Positions 9,129 to 20,550 are shown, counted from the stretch's first letter. The stretch: DNA of 64,000 bases from Streptomyces carminius (GCF_002794255.1 NZ_PGGW01000060.1:62001-126000), one strand, 5' to 3'. Translations and numbers: made by a program. Notes: generated by a model not told the origin, from the letters alone.

Positions 9129-9229
9129 GCGCGGCCTGCGTCCGGGCCCTGCCCGAAGAGGCAGGGCGCCGGGCAGGGGCGGTCGCGGTGCGCCCGGCCG
9201 GGGAGCGGGCGGCGGCCATACTGGCCCGC

Positions 9230-9658
9230 ATGGCGGATGACGGGTACGACGAGGAGATCGCCGTCCTGCGGGCGGCGCGCGACACCCTGGCCGGCTTCGA
9301 CGCCGAGGGCGCCGGCGCCATCAGACGGGCCGGGGAGCTCGACGCCGTCCGGGAGGAGCTGCGGTTGTGCGCCGCGCGGCTGTCCGGGGACCCGGAGCTG
9401 AAGGACGTCCTGGACCGGCTGCTCCTGACCGACAGGGCGCTGGCCTCGGCGCAGAAGGCGGGGCGCCGCCACCGGCGCATGCCTCTGACCCGCCCGCTGA
9501 GCCACATGCGCTTCGCGTTCTCGCTCGGCTCCTCCCAGGGAGGGGTGGTGTGGGTGCTGTCGAAGCTGACCGGTGAGCCGCTGCCCGAGTCGGGCTGTCC
9601 GGTGAAGCCCGCCCCGGAGGCGGCGCGGGACCGGGCACCGGACCCGTCCCGGGACTGA
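9230..9658 (+). CDS. Hypothetical protein
   Basis: A 142-residue protein starting MADDGYDEEIAVLRAARDTL. It is mostly helical, with charged heptad-like spacing in residues 5-85 that could form a coiled coil, followed by a loop and a Pro-rich tail. No domain was recognised. It lies 100 bp after the amidase on the same strand, and codon usage looks coding. An extended upstream frame exists but composition worsens there. Confidence 0.55.
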   Translation: MADDGYDEEIAVLRAARDTLAGFDAEGAGAIRRAGELDAVREELRLCAARLSGDPELKDVLDRLLLTDRALASAQKAGRRHRRMPLTRPLSHMRFAFSLGSSQGGVVWVLSKLTGEPLPESGCPVKPAPEAARDRAPDPSRD

Positions 9659-9694
9659 GCCGCCCGCCCCCCGCGCCCCGCCTCCAGCCGTGCC

Positions 9695-11995
<2,301 letters not shown>

Positions 11996-12186
11996 ACGGC
12001 TCCCCCTGCGGTGGGTCACGGCGCGGTCGGCTCCGCGCCAAAGAACTGCGTACAACGTACTCGCGATCGGGGGATGAGGGGATTGGTTTTCGGCCACGGC
12101 AAGTGGGGGTACGGCGGGGCACGGGACGGGCGGCCCCGCGCGTACGGGGGCGGGACTCGCGGTGGCCGGGCCGGCCCGGGGCCGGG
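11996..12186. promoter_or_regulatory. Promoter region of the UvrA-like gene
   Basis: This 190-bp stretch separates the cysteine desulfurase stop from the UvrA-like start. It has an inverted motif near 12048-12064 (GCGTACAACGTACTCGC), with GTAC half-sites 3 bp apart. Position about 55 bp upstream of the ATG suits an operator. No repressor gene is adjacent. Confidence 0.35.
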
Positions 12187-13356
12187 TCAGCTCAGCCCGG
12201 CGCCGCGGGCCCGCTCCACCGCCGGGCCTATGGCCGTCGCCAGCGCGTCCACGTCCGCCTTGGTGGAGGTGTGGCCCAGCGAGAAGCGCAGGGTCCCGCG
12301 GGCCAGGTCCGGGTCGGTGCCGGTGGCCAGCAGGACATGGCTGGGCTGGGCGATGCCTGCGGTGCAGGCCGAGCCCGTGGAGCACTCGATGCCCCGGGCG
12401 TCCAGCAGGAGCAGCAGCGAGTCGCCCTCGCAGCCGGGGAAGGCGAAGTGCGCGTTGGCGGGCAGCCGTCCGGCCGGATCCGGGTCGCCGCCCAGGACGG
12501 CGTCCGGCACGGCCTCGGTCACGGCCGCGACCAGGACGTCCCGCAGGGCGCCGATCTCCCGCGCGAACTCCTCGCGCCGCTCGGCCGCCAGCCGCGCGGC
12601 GACCGCGAAGGCGGCGGTGGCGGGGACGTCCAGGGTGCCGGAGCGCACGTCGCGCTCCTGGCCGCCGCCGTGCAGCAGCGGCACGGGCGACCACTGACGG
12701 CCCAGCAGCAGCGCCCCGATGCCGTACGGGCCGCCGATCTTGTGGCCGCTGACCGTCATCGCGGCCAGCCCGGAAGCGGCGAAGTCCACCGAGAGCTGGC
12801 CGACGGCCTGGACCGCGTCCGCGTGCAGCGGGACGCCGAACTCAGCCGCCGCGGCGGCGAGTTCGGCGACCGGCTGGACGGTGCCGATCTCGTTGTTGGC
12901 CCACATCACGGTGGCCAGCGCCACGTCCCCGGGGCGCCGCGCGACCGCCTCGCGCAGCGCCTCGGGATGCACCCGCCCGTGTCCGTCGACCGGCAGCCAC
13001 TCCACGGTGGCGCCCTCGTGGTCGGCGAGCCAGTGGACGGCGTCCAGCACCGCGTGGTGCTCGACGGGGCTGGCCAGTACGCGCGTGCGCGCCGGATCGG
13101 CGGCGCGCCGAGCCCAGTACAGGCCCTTGACGGCGAGGTTGTCGGCCTCGGTGCCGCCGGAGGTGAGGACGACCTCGCTCGGCCGGGCCCCCAGCGCGGC
13201 GGCGAGCGTCTCGCGGGCCTCCTCGACGGTGCGCCGGGCCCGCCGCCCCGCCGCGTGGAGTGAGGAGGCGTTGCCGGTGAGGCCGAGCTGGGCGGTCATC
13301 GCCTGCACCGCCTCCGGGAGCATGGGAGTGGTGGCGGCGTGGTCGAGGTAGGCCAT
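12187..13356 (-). CDS. Cysteine desulfurase (IscS/NifS family)
   Basis: A 389-residue PLP enzyme that converts cysteine to alanine and passes on sulfur as persulfide. YLDHAATTP at the N terminus and EHHAVLD (about residues 97-103) are family motifs. The PLP-binding Lys is in VSGHKIGGPYG (about 205), and the persulfide Cys is in STGSACTAG (about 330). The short loop around this Cys is of the group I type. It ends just before the UvrA-like promoter. Its likely acceptor is MnmA (7081-8241); Fe-S cluster assembly is the other option. Confidence 0.92.
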   Translation of the reverse strand: MAYLDHAATTPMLPEAVQAMTAQLGLTGNASSLHAAGRRARRTVEEARETLAAALGARPSEVVLTSGGTEADNLAVKGLYWARRAADPARTRVLASPVEHHAVLDAVHWLADHEGATVEWLPVDGHGRVHPEALREAVARRPGDVALATVMWANNEIGTVQPVAELAAAAAEFGVPLHADAVQAVGQLSVDFAASGLAAMTVSGHKIGGPYGIGALLLGRQWSPVPLLHGGGQERDVRSGTLDVPATAAFAVAARLAAERREEFAREIGALRDVLVAAVTEAVPDAVLGGDPDPAGRLPANAHFAFPGCEGDSLLLLLDARGIECSTGSACTAGIAQPSHVLLATGTDPDLARGTLRFSLGHTSTKADVDALATAIGPAVERARGAGLS

Positions 13357-13395
13357 GGTTCCCTGATTCTACGAGCCACCCGGGAGCGCACGAGA

Positions 13396-13426
13396 GCGAG
13401 GACCGGCCAGGTGGGCCGGTCCTCGC
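13396..13426 (-). terminator. Strong hairpin, second terminator downstream of dps
   Basis: Perfect 13-bp stem GCGAGGACCGGCC / GGCCGGTCCTCGC with a 5-nt loop. Together with the hairpin at 13441-13486 it forms a double terminator between the Dps-like gene and the cysteine desulfurase start. Confidence 0.65.
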
Positions 13427-13440
13427 CCCCCGGAGAACCG

Positions 13441-13486
13441 GGCCGGGGTGCTGTCCGCCCGGTACCGGGCGGACAGCACCCCGGCC
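13441..13486 (-). terminator. Very long hairpin, first terminator downstream of dps
   Basis: A perfect 21-bp inverted repeat separated by GTAC; the outer arm begins GGCCGGGGTGCTGTCC. It sits 45 nt after the Dps stop (13531) in the direction of transcription. Three short GTCCGGATC-like direct repeats lie between the stop and the hairpin (13492-13534). Confidence 0.75.
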
Positions 13487-13530
13487 GCGCTTCCGGATCC
13501 TGTCCGGATCTCGTCCGGGACCCGTCCGGA

Positions 13531-14019
13531 TCAGCCGCGGTGACCGTCGACCTTGTTCTCGGCCTGGAACATCCAGTGGTGCTTCTCGAGTTCGGCGATC
13601 ATCTCGATGAAGATGTCCTGGGTGACCGGGTCCGGCTCCTCGGTGACCACCATGCGCTCGCGCATGCGGTTCACCACCGCGGCCAGGGCGCCGACCATGA
13701 CGTCGACGGCCTTGTCGTCCTTGTGCCAGCCGCTGTCCACCCCGGTGATGCCGGTGCCCGAGGCCACCGTGGCGGCGCGTCCGTCGGGTGCCATGCCCAG
13801 GGCCGCGGCGCGCTCGGCGATGGTGTCGGTGTAGCTGCGGGCGGTCGCCACGACCTCGTCGAGCTGGAGGTGAATGGAGCGGAACCGCGGCCCGATCACC
13901 GTCCAGTGCACCTGCTTGGCCACCAGCGACAGGTCCACCAGGTCGACCAGCGCACCCTGCAGTGCCTCGCCGACGATCTTGAGGTCCTGTTCGGGCAGTG
14001 TGCTCTTCACGGTGTACAT
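13531..14019 (-). CDS. dps: Dps family DNA-binding ferritin-like protein
   Basis: A 162-residue member of the Dps/mini-ferritin family. VAKQVHWTVIGPRFRSIH (about residues 34-51) contains the first ferroxidase His, and LDEVVATARSYTDTIAERA holds the paired acidic ligands. Helix 4 ends EKHHWMFQAEN. Dodecameric Dps binds DNA and oxidises ferrous iron with peroxide, protecting the nucleoid. The ATG at 14019 follows AAGGTGG. Upstream, the sequence is unusually T-rich on the plus strand (about 14040-14085), the likely promoter. Confidence 0.93.
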   Translation of the reverse strand: MYTVKSTLPEQDLKIVGEALQGALVDLVDLSLVAKQVHWTVIGPRFRSIHLQLDEVVATARSYTDTIAERAAALGMAPDGRAATVASGTGITGVDSGWHKDDKAVDVMVGALAAVVNRMRERMVVTEEPDPVTQDIFIEMIAELEKHHWMFQAENKVDGHRG

Positions 14020-14562
14020 CCGTTGACCACCTTCGCTTCCTTGCGGGGTTTTCACGGTGTTTGGTTGGCTTTGGTCCCTTTCCAGGCTACCCGTGGGGTG
14101 CCCGGTCACGCGCGCCCGCGTCCGGGTGGTTCCGAGCTCACGGCGCACCCGCGTCCCGGATGGCGCCCGAGGAGGAGCCGGAGCTGCGGACGGCACCGGG
14201 CCGCCGCGGCCGGTACGGCCCGACGGCACTGGCGGGGACGTCGCCGGCGACGTCGTACGCGTGCCCGCCCACGCCCGGTGCATGCGGCAACGACCCCGGC
14301 GCCGGTCCGGTCCGCCCGGTGAACCCGTGCCGGGTCGCCGGCGGCGGGCGACCCGGTACGGGTGGGGTGGGGCTACCGGCGCCGCAGTGGGACGCCGCCG
14401 GTCCGGCAGAGCCCGAGCCCGGTTCCCGGGGAGCACGGTACGGCGGCGCTTCCTCGCCTCCCGCAGAACCGTGCCGCTCCCGTCCGCGGGCGCGAGGTGG
14501 CGGCGCGGCGGTCGGCCTCCGACCGCCGAACGGTCGGCGCACCCGGCGGCGGATAGCGAGGC
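14020..14562. other. Intergenic, no supported gene
   Basis: More than 500 bp with many overlapping GC-driven open frames on both strands but no start signal, motif or codon bias that convinces. The dps promoter should lie at its left end. A 10-bp hairpin (CCGGGTCGCC / GGCGACCCGG, 14330-14356) is present, of unknown role. Confidence 0.45.
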
Positions 14563-14592
14563 GCCGCCCGCCCCGGCACCGGGGCGGGCGGC
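14563..14592 (-). terminator. Hairpin after the thioesterase gene
   Basis: Perfect 14-bp stem GCCGCCCGCCCCGG / CCGGGGCGGGCGGC with a 2-nt loop, 15 nt beyond the thioesterase stop in the direction of transcription. Confidence 0.7.
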
Positions 14593-14606
14593 GTGAATCC
14601 AGGCCC

Positions 14607-15440
14607 TCAGGCCAGGGCGGCGCGGGCGAGCTGGCGGGACTGGGCGACCAGGCGGTCCCGGCTGTCCCAGACCTCGGCGTCCTCCTCCAGGAAGCCGCCG
14701 GACAGGTTGCGGGTGGTGATCGACACCCGCACCGGGCCGGGGGCCGGGCGGTGGCGGACGTGGACGGTCAGCTCCACGGTGGGCACCCAGCCCGACAGGC
14801 CCAGCTCGAAGGCGGTGGGCGGCAGGGCGTCCACGGCCAGCAGCAGGGAGAGCGGGTCGTGGTCGCGGCCGTCGGCCAGCCCGAACCAGCCGCGCATCTC
14901 GCCGCGCCCGCTGGGCGCGCCCACCGCCCAGCCGACGGTGGCCGGGTCCAGCCGCAGGTCCACCTGGTGGGTGATCGGCGGGATCGCCGCCGGGTCCATG
15001 CCGTCCCGCGCCCCGAGGCAGCGCTCGTACGGCGGGATCGGCGGCGGCTCGGCGCTGGTGCGCACGTCGCCGGGGAGCGCGGCCAGGTCGCCGTAGCTCG
15101 CCAGGACGCGGATGCGCTCGACCTCCCGCCCGTCCTCGCCGGTCTGGACGAGGGAGGCGGTGCCGGTGGACAGGGTGCGGCCGGTGCGCACGGCGCTGGT
15201 GCGCACGGCGGCCGGGCCGGGCAGGGAGGCGGTGAGGTAGTGCGCGGTGATGGTGAAGGGGTCGGGGTGCGGCAGCGCGTCGCCGAGGGCCCGGCCGAGC
15301 AGGGCGAGGAGGTAGCCGCCGTTGACGGCGTGTCCGATGGTCCAGTCGGCGGAGAGGTCGGCGTCGTAGACGCCCTCCCCGCGCGGGGTGATGGCCGTGT
15401 CGCGGTCGAACGCGCTGATGCCGGTGGTTGCCTCGGTCAT
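14607..15440 (-). CDS. Acyl-CoA thioesterase family protein (double hotdog)
   Basis: A 277-residue protein of the TesB-like/thioesterase-II family (PF13622 type). WTIGHAVNGGYLLALLGRAL (about residues 33-52) is the usual N-terminal hotdog motif with the conserved Gly-Gly. HYLTASLPGPAAVR follows. The C-terminal hotdog ends with WDSRDRLVAQSRQLARA, the typical end of this family. Substrate cannot be told from sequence. The ATG at 15440 lies downstream of an AT-richer stretch, gtaacaacagcc, that may be the promoter. Confidence 0.8.
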   Translation of the reverse strand: MTEATTGISAFDRDTAITPRGEGVYDADLSADWTIGHAVNGGYLLALLGRALGDALPHPDPFTITAHYLTASLPGPAAVRTSAVRTGRTLSTGTASLVQTGEDGREVERIRVLASYGDLAALPGDVRTSAEPPPIPPYERCLGARDGMDPAAIPPITHQVDLRLDPATVGWAVGAPSGRGEMRGWFGLADGRDHDPLSLLLAVDALPPTAFELGLSGWVPTVELTVHVRHRPAPGPVRVSITTRNLSGGFLEEDAEVWDSRDRLVAQSRQLARAALA

Positions 15441-15497
15441 GGGAGTACACCGTACAGGCTGTTGTTACTGGCCGGTAGCCAGGGGGTGGCCACCGCG

Positions 15498-16166
15498 TCA
15501 CACCCCGGGTACGTCCGGCCCGGCGTTCCGGCCGCGCGGCTGCCACGCCCTGGGAGCACGCCAGTTGTACCGCAGCGCCAGCAGCCGCAGCACGAAGGCG
15601 AGGGTGGCCGACAGCCCGCTGGTCACCGGGGTGAGCTGCCCGGTGTGGATCAGCAGTGCCACCGCCGTCGCGCCGACGAGCGCCGGGACGGCGTAGACCT
15701 CGCGGTCCCGGCGCAGCAGCGAGGGCACCTCGTTGGCCAGCATGTCCCGCAGCACCCCGCCGCCGGCCGCGGTGGCCAGGCCCATCGCCACCGCGGCCGC
15801 CGGGCCGAGCCCGTGGGCGTGCGCCTTGACGGTGCCGGTGACGCAGAACAGGCCCAGACCCGCCGCGTCGAAGACCATCACCGCCCGGTTGATCCGCTCC
15901 ACCTGCGGGTGGAGGAAGAACACCAGCACCGTGGCGGCCAGCGGGGTCAGCAGATAGCCCAGGTCGGTGACGGCCGCCGGGGGCACGGCGCCGATCACCA
16001 GGTCCCGGAGCAGTCCGCCGCCCAGTCCGGTGGCCTCGGCGAGCACCGCCATGCCGACGATGTCCAGGTCCTTGCGGACGGCCAGCAGCGCGCCGGAGAC
16101 CGCGAAGACGAAGATTCCGGCCAGGTCCAGCCAGTGCTGGACGGAGGAGGGGTCGAACAGGTTCAC
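15498..16166 (-). CDS. TRIC/UPF0126-family membrane protein
   Basis: A 222-residue integral membrane protein with about seven hydrophobic helices arranged as two similar halves. The repeats GLGGGLLRDLVIG and AGGGVLRDMLANEVP are the Gly-Gly-Gly kinks with the LRD motif that define the family. Prokaryotic members form trimeric cation channels. The GTG at 16166 (VNLFDPSSVQ) is chosen because hydrophobic sequence starts right after it. The C-terminal tail is basic and lies in the cytoplasm by the positive-inside rule. Confidence 0.85.
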   Translation of the reverse strand: MNLFDPSSVQHWLDLAGIFVFAVSGALLAVRKDLDIVGMAVLAEATGLGGGLLRDLVIGAVPPAAVTDLGYLLTPLAATVLVFFLHPQVERINRAVMVFDAAGLGLFCVTGTVKAHAHGLGPAAAVAMGLATAAGGGVLRDMLANEVPSLLRRDREVYAVPALVGATAVALLIHTGQLTPVTSGLSATLAFVLRLLALRYNWRAPRAWQPRGRNAGPDVPGV

Positions 16167-16197
16167 CCCCCGGTTGTAACAGGGGCGGGGCACAAGG

Positions 16198-16240
16198 CCG
16201 CACCGCCCCTCCCCCGTCGGCCGGGGGAGAGGCGGTGCGG
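16198..16240 (-). terminator. Hairpin ending the peptide transporter operon
   Basis: An 18-bp stem with one mismatch; arms begin CCGCACCGCC and end GGCGGTGCGG, with a 7-nt loop. It lies 37 nt after the stop of the last ABC gene (16277), before the TRIC start. Confidence 0.7.
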
Positions 16241-16276
16241 TCCGGTGCGATGCGGCGCTGCGCGGCGCGGTGCCGG

Positions 16277-17344
16277 TCAGTCCGCCGTCTCGGCCGGGTG
16301 CTCCTTGCGCGGCGCCGGCACGAGGTGGGCGGCGTTCGCCGTGGGCTGGATCTTCCCCTCGGCGATCTCCTCGGCCCAGTGGCAGGCCACCCGGTGCCCG
16401 CCGCCCAGGTCCCGCAGTTCGGGGCGGTCGGTGTCGCAGAGCCGGTCCTGCTTCCACGGGCAGCGGGTGTGGAAACGGCAGCCCGTGGGCGGGTTCGCCG
16501 GGGAGGGCAGGTCGCCGGTGAGCAGGATGCGTTCGCGGCCGTCCTCCACCACGGGGTCGGGCACCGGCACGGCCGACATCAGGGCCCTGGTGTACGGGTG
16601 CCGGGGCTCGGTGTAGAGCAGGTCGCTGGGCGCCTCCTCCACCAGCGCCCCCAGGTACATCACCCCGACGACGTCGGAGATGTGGCGGACCACGGCGAGG
16701 TCGTGGGCGATGACCACGTAGGTCAGGCCCATGGACTCCTGGAGCTCCTCCAGCAGGTTGATCACCTGGGCCTGGATGGAGACGTCCAGCGCGGAGACCG
16801 GCTCGTCGCAGATGATCACGTCCGGTTCGAGCACCAGCGCCCGGGCGATCCCGATGCGCTGCCGCTGCCCGCCGGAGAACTCGTGCGGGTAGCGGGACAG
16901 TGCGTTGGCCGGCAGGCCGACCCTGGCCAGGATCTGCCGGATCTTCTCCCGGCGTTCCTCCTGGCCGGCGCCGATGCCGTGCGCGACCATGCCCTCGGTC
17001 AGGATCGACTCGATGTTCTGCCGGGGGTTGAGGCTGCCGAGGGGGTCCTGGAAGACCATCTGCAGCCGGCGCCGGTAGCGGCGCATCTCCTCGTCGGGCA
17101 GCTTCGCCAGGTCGGTGCCGTCGAAGACGACCTCGCCGTCGGTGATGTCCACCAGCCGCAGGATCGCCCGGCCCAGGGTGGTCTTGCCGCAGCCGGACTC
17201 GCCCACCAGGCCGTACGTCCGGCCGGGCTCGACGGACAGCGACACGCCGTCGACCGCGTAGACGTGCCCGACGGTGCGGTCGAAGAGGACGCCCTTCTTC
17301 ACCGGGAAGTGGACCTTCACACCGTTCAGTTCGAGCAGGCTCAT
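16277..17344 (-). CDS. Peptide ABC transporter ATPase (DppF/OppF)
   Basis: A 355-residue ABC ATPase energising peptide import. Walker A is GESGCGKTT (about 48-56), the signature is FSGGQRQRIG (about 160), Walker B is VIICDEP, and the H-loop is VIAHDL. The C-terminal oligopeptide-transporter domain has the Cys-rich CRFHTRCPWKQDRLCDTDRP, typical of the OppF type and possibly an Fe-S site. It overlaps the upstream ATPase gene by 4 bp (ATGA), so the two are translationally coupled. Confidence 0.93.
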   Translation of the reverse strand: MSLLELNGVKVHFPVKKGVLFDRTVGHVYAVDGVSLSVEPGRTYGLVGESGCGKTTLGRAILRLVDITDGEVVFDGTDLAKLPDEEMRRYRRRLQMVFQDPLGSLNPRQNIESILTEGMVAHGIGAGQEERREKIRQILARVGLPANALSRYPHEFSGGQRQRIGIARALVLEPDVIICDEPVSALDVSIQAQVINLLEELQESMGLTYVVIAHDLAVVRHISDVVGVMYLGALVEEAPSDLLYTEPRHPYTRALMSAVPVPDPVVEDGRERILLTGDLPSPANPPTGCRFHTRCPWKQDRLCDTDRPELRDLGGGHRVACHWAEEIAEGKIQPTANAAHLVPAPRKEHPAETAD

Positions 17345-18516
17345 GCCCTGGCTCCCTTCCCGGTCGTCCCGGTCTTCTCGGCGGTTTTCCCGGCGGCCGT
17401 CTCGTCGGTCGTCTCGTCGGCCGTCCCAGCCGCCTTCTCGGCGCTCTGCCCGGCCGCTTCGGCCGTCCCGGCCGGCCCGGTCACCTCGGCCTCGTCGGCC
17501 GGGGTGTCCGCCACCGCGTGCTCACGGAGCTCGGCGGCGCCCCGGGAGAGCACCGGGTTGACACACCGCACCAGGTGGCCGGGCTTGCGCGGCTCGCCCA
17601 GCGCCGGGGTGCCGGCCAGGCACTCCAGGGTGTAGTGGTCGCACCGGGGCGCGAAGGCGCAGCCGTCCGTCCAGGCGATCATGTCGTTGATGGAGCCGCG
17701 GATCGGCCGCAGCGGCTCGCCGCGCGGCGCGTCCAGCCGGGGGATGGAGCCCAGCAGCCCGTTGGTGTACGGGTGGGTGGGCGCCTCGAACAGCTCCCGG
17801 CGCGGGGCGGCCTCCACCGTCTTGCCCGCGTACAGCACGTTGACCTGGTCGCACAGTCCGGCGACCACGCCCAGGTCGTGGGTGATCATCAGCAGGGCGG
17901 TGCCCTGCTGGTGGACCAGCTCCCCCAGCAGTTCCAGGATCTGCGCCTGGATCGTCACGTCCAGGGCGGTGGTCGGCTCGTCGGCGATCAGCAGCCGCGG
18001 TGCGCAGGCCACCGCCATGGCGATGAGCGCGCGCTGCCGCATGCCGCCGGAGAGCTGGTGCGGGTACTCCTTCAGCCGCCGGGTGGGGTCGGGGATGCCG
18101 ACCCGGTCCAGCAGGTCGGCGGCCTCCTTGCGGGCGGCCTCGCCCTTCATGCCCCGGTGGCGGGCCAGGATCTCGGTGACCTGGACGCCGATGGGCACCA
18201 CCGGGTTCAGCGAGGACAGCGGGTCCTGGAAGATCATCGCCAGCTGGGAGCCGCGCAGGTCGCGCAGCCGCGCGTCGCTCAGGGTCAGCAGGTCGGTGCC
18301 CTCGAAGTCGGCCCGGCCGCCGATCCGCACCCCCCGCCGGGGCAGCAGGCCCATCAGGGCCAGCGAGGTGACGGACTTGCCGCAGCCCGACTCCCCGACC
18401 AGGCCCACCACCTGACCCTGGTCGACGTCGAAGGACACTCCCGACACTGCCCGCACGTCACGCCGGTCGCGGCCGGTGAAGGTGACGGTCAGTTCGTCCA
18501 CGGAAAGCAGGGCCAT
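17341..18516 (-). CDS. Peptide ABC transporter ATPase (DppD/OppD)
   Basis: A 391-residue partner ATPase. Walker A is GESGCGKSV, the signature LSGGMRQRAL, Walker B LLIADEP, and the H-loop ITHDL. A Cys-containing segment, CAFAPRCDHYTLECLAG, is present in the C-terminal oligo_HPY domain. The last about 70 residues are a Thr/Ala/Glu-rich low-complexity tail (repeated ETTDE/AEKT-like units), which homologues often lack. The start at 18516 (MALLSVDELTV) matches the family and lies 4 bp after the DppC stop. Confidence 0.93.
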   Translation of the reverse strand: MALLSVDELTVTFTGRDRRDVRAVSGVSFDVDQGQVVGLVGESGCGKSVTSLALMGLLPRRGVRIGGRADFEGTDLLTLSDARLRDLRGSQLAMIFQDPLSSLNPVVPIGVQVTEILARHRGMKGEAARKEAADLLDRVGIPDPTRRLKEYPHQLSGGMRQRALIAMAVACAPRLLIADEPTTALDVTIQAQILELLGELVHQQGTALLMITHDLGVVAGLCDQVNVLYAGKTVEAAPRRELFEAPTHPYTNGLLGSIPRLDAPRGEPLRPIRGSINDMIAWTDGCAFAPRCDHYTLECLAGTPALGEPRKPGHLVRCVNPVLSRGAAELREHAVADTPADEAEVTGPAGTAEAAGQSAEKAAGTADETTDETAAGKTAEKTGTTGKGARA

Positions 18517-18520
18517 GTGA

Positions 18521-19474
18521 TCAACTCCGCAGTTTCGGGTCGAGGGCCTCACGCATCGCCTCGCCCAGCAGGGTGAAGCCGAGGGCGGTGATGATGATGC
18601 CCAGCGCCGGGTAGACCGCGAGCATCGGCGCGCTGTCGAAGTAGTCCTGCGCCTGGGCGAGCATGACGCCCCACTCCGGGATGGCGGCGTCCGGGTTGCC
18701 CAGCCCGAGGTAGGACAGCGCCGCGGCCTCGATGATGGCGGTGGCCAGGCTGAGGGTGCCCTGGACGATCACCGGGCTCAGCGAGTTGGGCACGACGTGG
18801 CCGAGCGCGATGCGCCGCTTGCGCACACCCAGCGCCCGGGCGGCCAGTACGTAGTCCGCGCTGCCCTGGGCGAGCATCGCGCCGCGCAGCAGCCGGGCGA
18901 AGACGGGGATCTGCACCACGCCCACCGCGATCATCACGGTGGTCAGGGACTGGCCCAGCATCGCCGCGACGGAGACCGCCAGCAGCAGCGAGGGCAGCGC
19001 CAGCATGATGTCGATGACGCGCATCACGACGGTGTCGATCCGGCGCCCCACCTGGCCGCCGAGCACCAGGGCGGCACCGGAGACGCCGCCGATCAGGGCA
19101 CCGACGGTGAAGCCCAGCAGGGTGGCGACGACGCCGACCAGCAGGGTCTGGCGGGCCCCGACCAGCAGCCGGGAGAACTCGTCGCGCGCCAGGTGGTCCA
19201 GGCCCAGCCAGTTCTCGCCGCGCGGGCCCACGAAGACGTTCCTGTTGGGGAAGACCTCGCCGCGCCACAGCTGCGCGGTGGGGTCGTACGGGGCGACCCA
19301 CGGGCCCACGACCGCCACCACCACGAACAAGCCGATGATCACCGCGCCGATGACGGCCATCTTGCTGGCCCGCAGCCGGCGCCAGGCCTCGGTCCACAGG
19401 CCGGCGCCCGTGGAGGTCTCGGTGGCCGCGGTGAGCTCCGCGAGCCGGTCGATCTTTTCGGTCCTGACGCTCAT
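18521..19474 (-). CDS. Peptide ABC transporter permease (DppC/OppC)
   Basis: A 317-residue permease with an N-terminal OppC_N helix (about residues 35-57) and a five-helix BPD_transp_1 domain. The EAA cytoplasmic loop is seen as YVLAARALGVRKRRIALGHVVP, written here only as its landmark segment around residues 195-215. It forms the membrane channel with the DppB-like permease. The start overlaps the upstream stop (ATGA at 19474). Confidence 0.93.
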   Translation of the reverse strand: MSVRTEKIDRLAELTAATETSTGAGLWTEAWRRLRASKMAVIGAVIIGLFVVVAVVGPWVAPYDPTAQLWRGEVFPNRNVFVGPRGENWLGLDHLARDEFSRLLVGARQTLLVGVVATLLGFTVGALIGGVSGAALVLGGQVGRRIDTVVMRVIDIMLALPSLLLAVSVAAMLGQSLTTVMIAVGVVQIPVFARLLRGAMLAQGSADYVLAARALGVRKRRIALGHVVPNSLSPVIVQGTLSLATAIIEAAALSYLGLGNPDAAIPEWGVMLAQAQDYFDSAPMLAVYPALGIIITALGFTLLGEAMREALDPKLRS

Positions 19475-20478
19475 CAGTGCACCCGCACTCTCGGGTCGAT
19501 GAGGCTGTAGGCGAGGTCGACCAGCAGGTTGATGACCACGTAGGCAGCCGCGATGAACATGATGAAGCCCACCAGCACGGGGTAGTCGCGCTCGTCGATG
19601 GCGGTCTTGATGAAGGAGCCGATGCCGCCGAAGGCGAAGACCGACTCGGTGAGCACCGCCCCCGACAGCAGACCGCCGGTGAGCAGGCCGACGGCGGTGA
19701 TCACCGGAAGCAGCGCGTTGCGCATCACATGGCGGCCGCGCACCACCGACGGGCGCAGGCCCTTGGACTCGGCGGTGCGGACGTAGTCCTCACTGAGCAC
19801 CTCCAGGACGCTGGCCCGGGTCATGCGGGTGATGATGGCCAGCGGGATCGAGGAGAGCGCGAGCGCCGGCAGCACCAGGTGCATGACCGCGTCCCAGGCG
19901 GCGTCGAACTCGCCGGTGAGGATGCCGTCCAGCACGTAGAAGCCGGTGACCTCGGTGGCGTTGATCCCGGTGGTCTGCCGTCCGAAGCTGGGGAACCAGC
20001 CGAGCTGGACGGCGAAGAGCGCCTTGAGGATGAACGCCAGGAAGAAGACCGGGATGCAGATGCCCAGCAGGGAGCCGGAGACCGCGGTCACGTCCAGCCA
20101 GCTGCCGCGCCGGCGGGCGGCGAAGTAGCCCAGCGGCACTCCGACGGCGACGGCGATGAGCATGGCGGCGATGCCCAGCTCCACGGTGGCGGGGAACGCC
20201 CGGGTGAACTCGTCCCACACCGGCTGCCCGGTCTGGGTCGAGGTGCCCAGGTCCAGTTCGAACAGCCGCTTGAGGAAGCGGCCGTACTGGACCCACACCG
20301 GCTGGTCCAGGCCGAGTGCCTCCTCGATGCGTGCCTTGTCGGCCGCGGTGGCCCGTTCGCCGAGCATGGCGGCGGCGGGTCCGCCGGGCAGTTGGTTCAG
20401 CCAGACGAACAGCAGAACCGACAGGCCCAGCAGGGTGGGAATGAGTTGCAGCAGTCTTCGTACGACGAGACGCAACAC
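19474..20478 (-). CDS. Peptide ABC transporter permease (DppB/OppB)
   Basis: A 334-residue permease with six predicted helices. The N-terminal LRLVVRRLLQLIPTLLGLSV is the typical first helix. The EAA loop lies around residues 220-245 (DYVRTAESKGLRP). Together with DppC it forms the translocation path. It is separated from the binding-protein gene by 140 bp holding a hairpin, so its level is probably lower than that of the binding protein. Confidence 0.93.
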   Translation of the reverse strand: MLRLVVRRLLQLIPTLLGLSVLLFVWLNQLPGGPAAAMLGERATAADKARIEEALGLDQPVWVQYGRFLKRLFELDLGTSTQTGQPVWDEFTRAFPATVELGIAAMLIAVAVGVPLGYFAARRRGSWLDVTAVSGSLLGICIPVFFLAFILKALFAVQLGWFPSFGRQTTGINATEVTGFYVLDGILTGEFDAAWDAVMHLVLPALALSSIPLAIITRMTRASVLEVLSEDYVRTAESKGLRPSVVRGRHVMRNALLPVITAVGLLTGGLLSGAVLTESVFAFGGIGSFIKTAIDERDYPVLVGFIMFIAAAYVVINLLVDLAYSLIDPRVRVH

Positions 20479-20503
20479 CCCGCGATGCCCCTTTCCACTT
20501 TCT

Positions 20504-20550
20504 TGTTTCCCCGGTGTTCCCGGTGTTTCCGGTGTCCCGGGTGTTCCTCG
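20504..20550. repeat. Short tandem CCGGTGTTY-like repeats in the DppA-DppB spacer
   Basis: Five imperfect copies of a 9-10-bp unit (ccggtgttc, ccggtgttt, ccggtgtcc and so on) lie between the hairpin at 20563-20603 and the DppB start. This may be simple-sequence drift; position in the leader could affect RNA stability. Confidence 0.5.

Noticed and set aside
14138..14542. Possible small gene on the minus strand between dps and the thioesterase
   Set aside because: Pro/Arg/Gly-rich, no ribosome site, and similar-length frames overlap on the other strand.
13531..16203. A continuous 890-residue minus-strand frame covering Dps, the thioesterase and the TRIC region
   Set aside because: Only the last 162 residues are real (Dps). 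The rest is an out-of-frame reading of the thioesterase and TRIC genes and of intergenic DNA.
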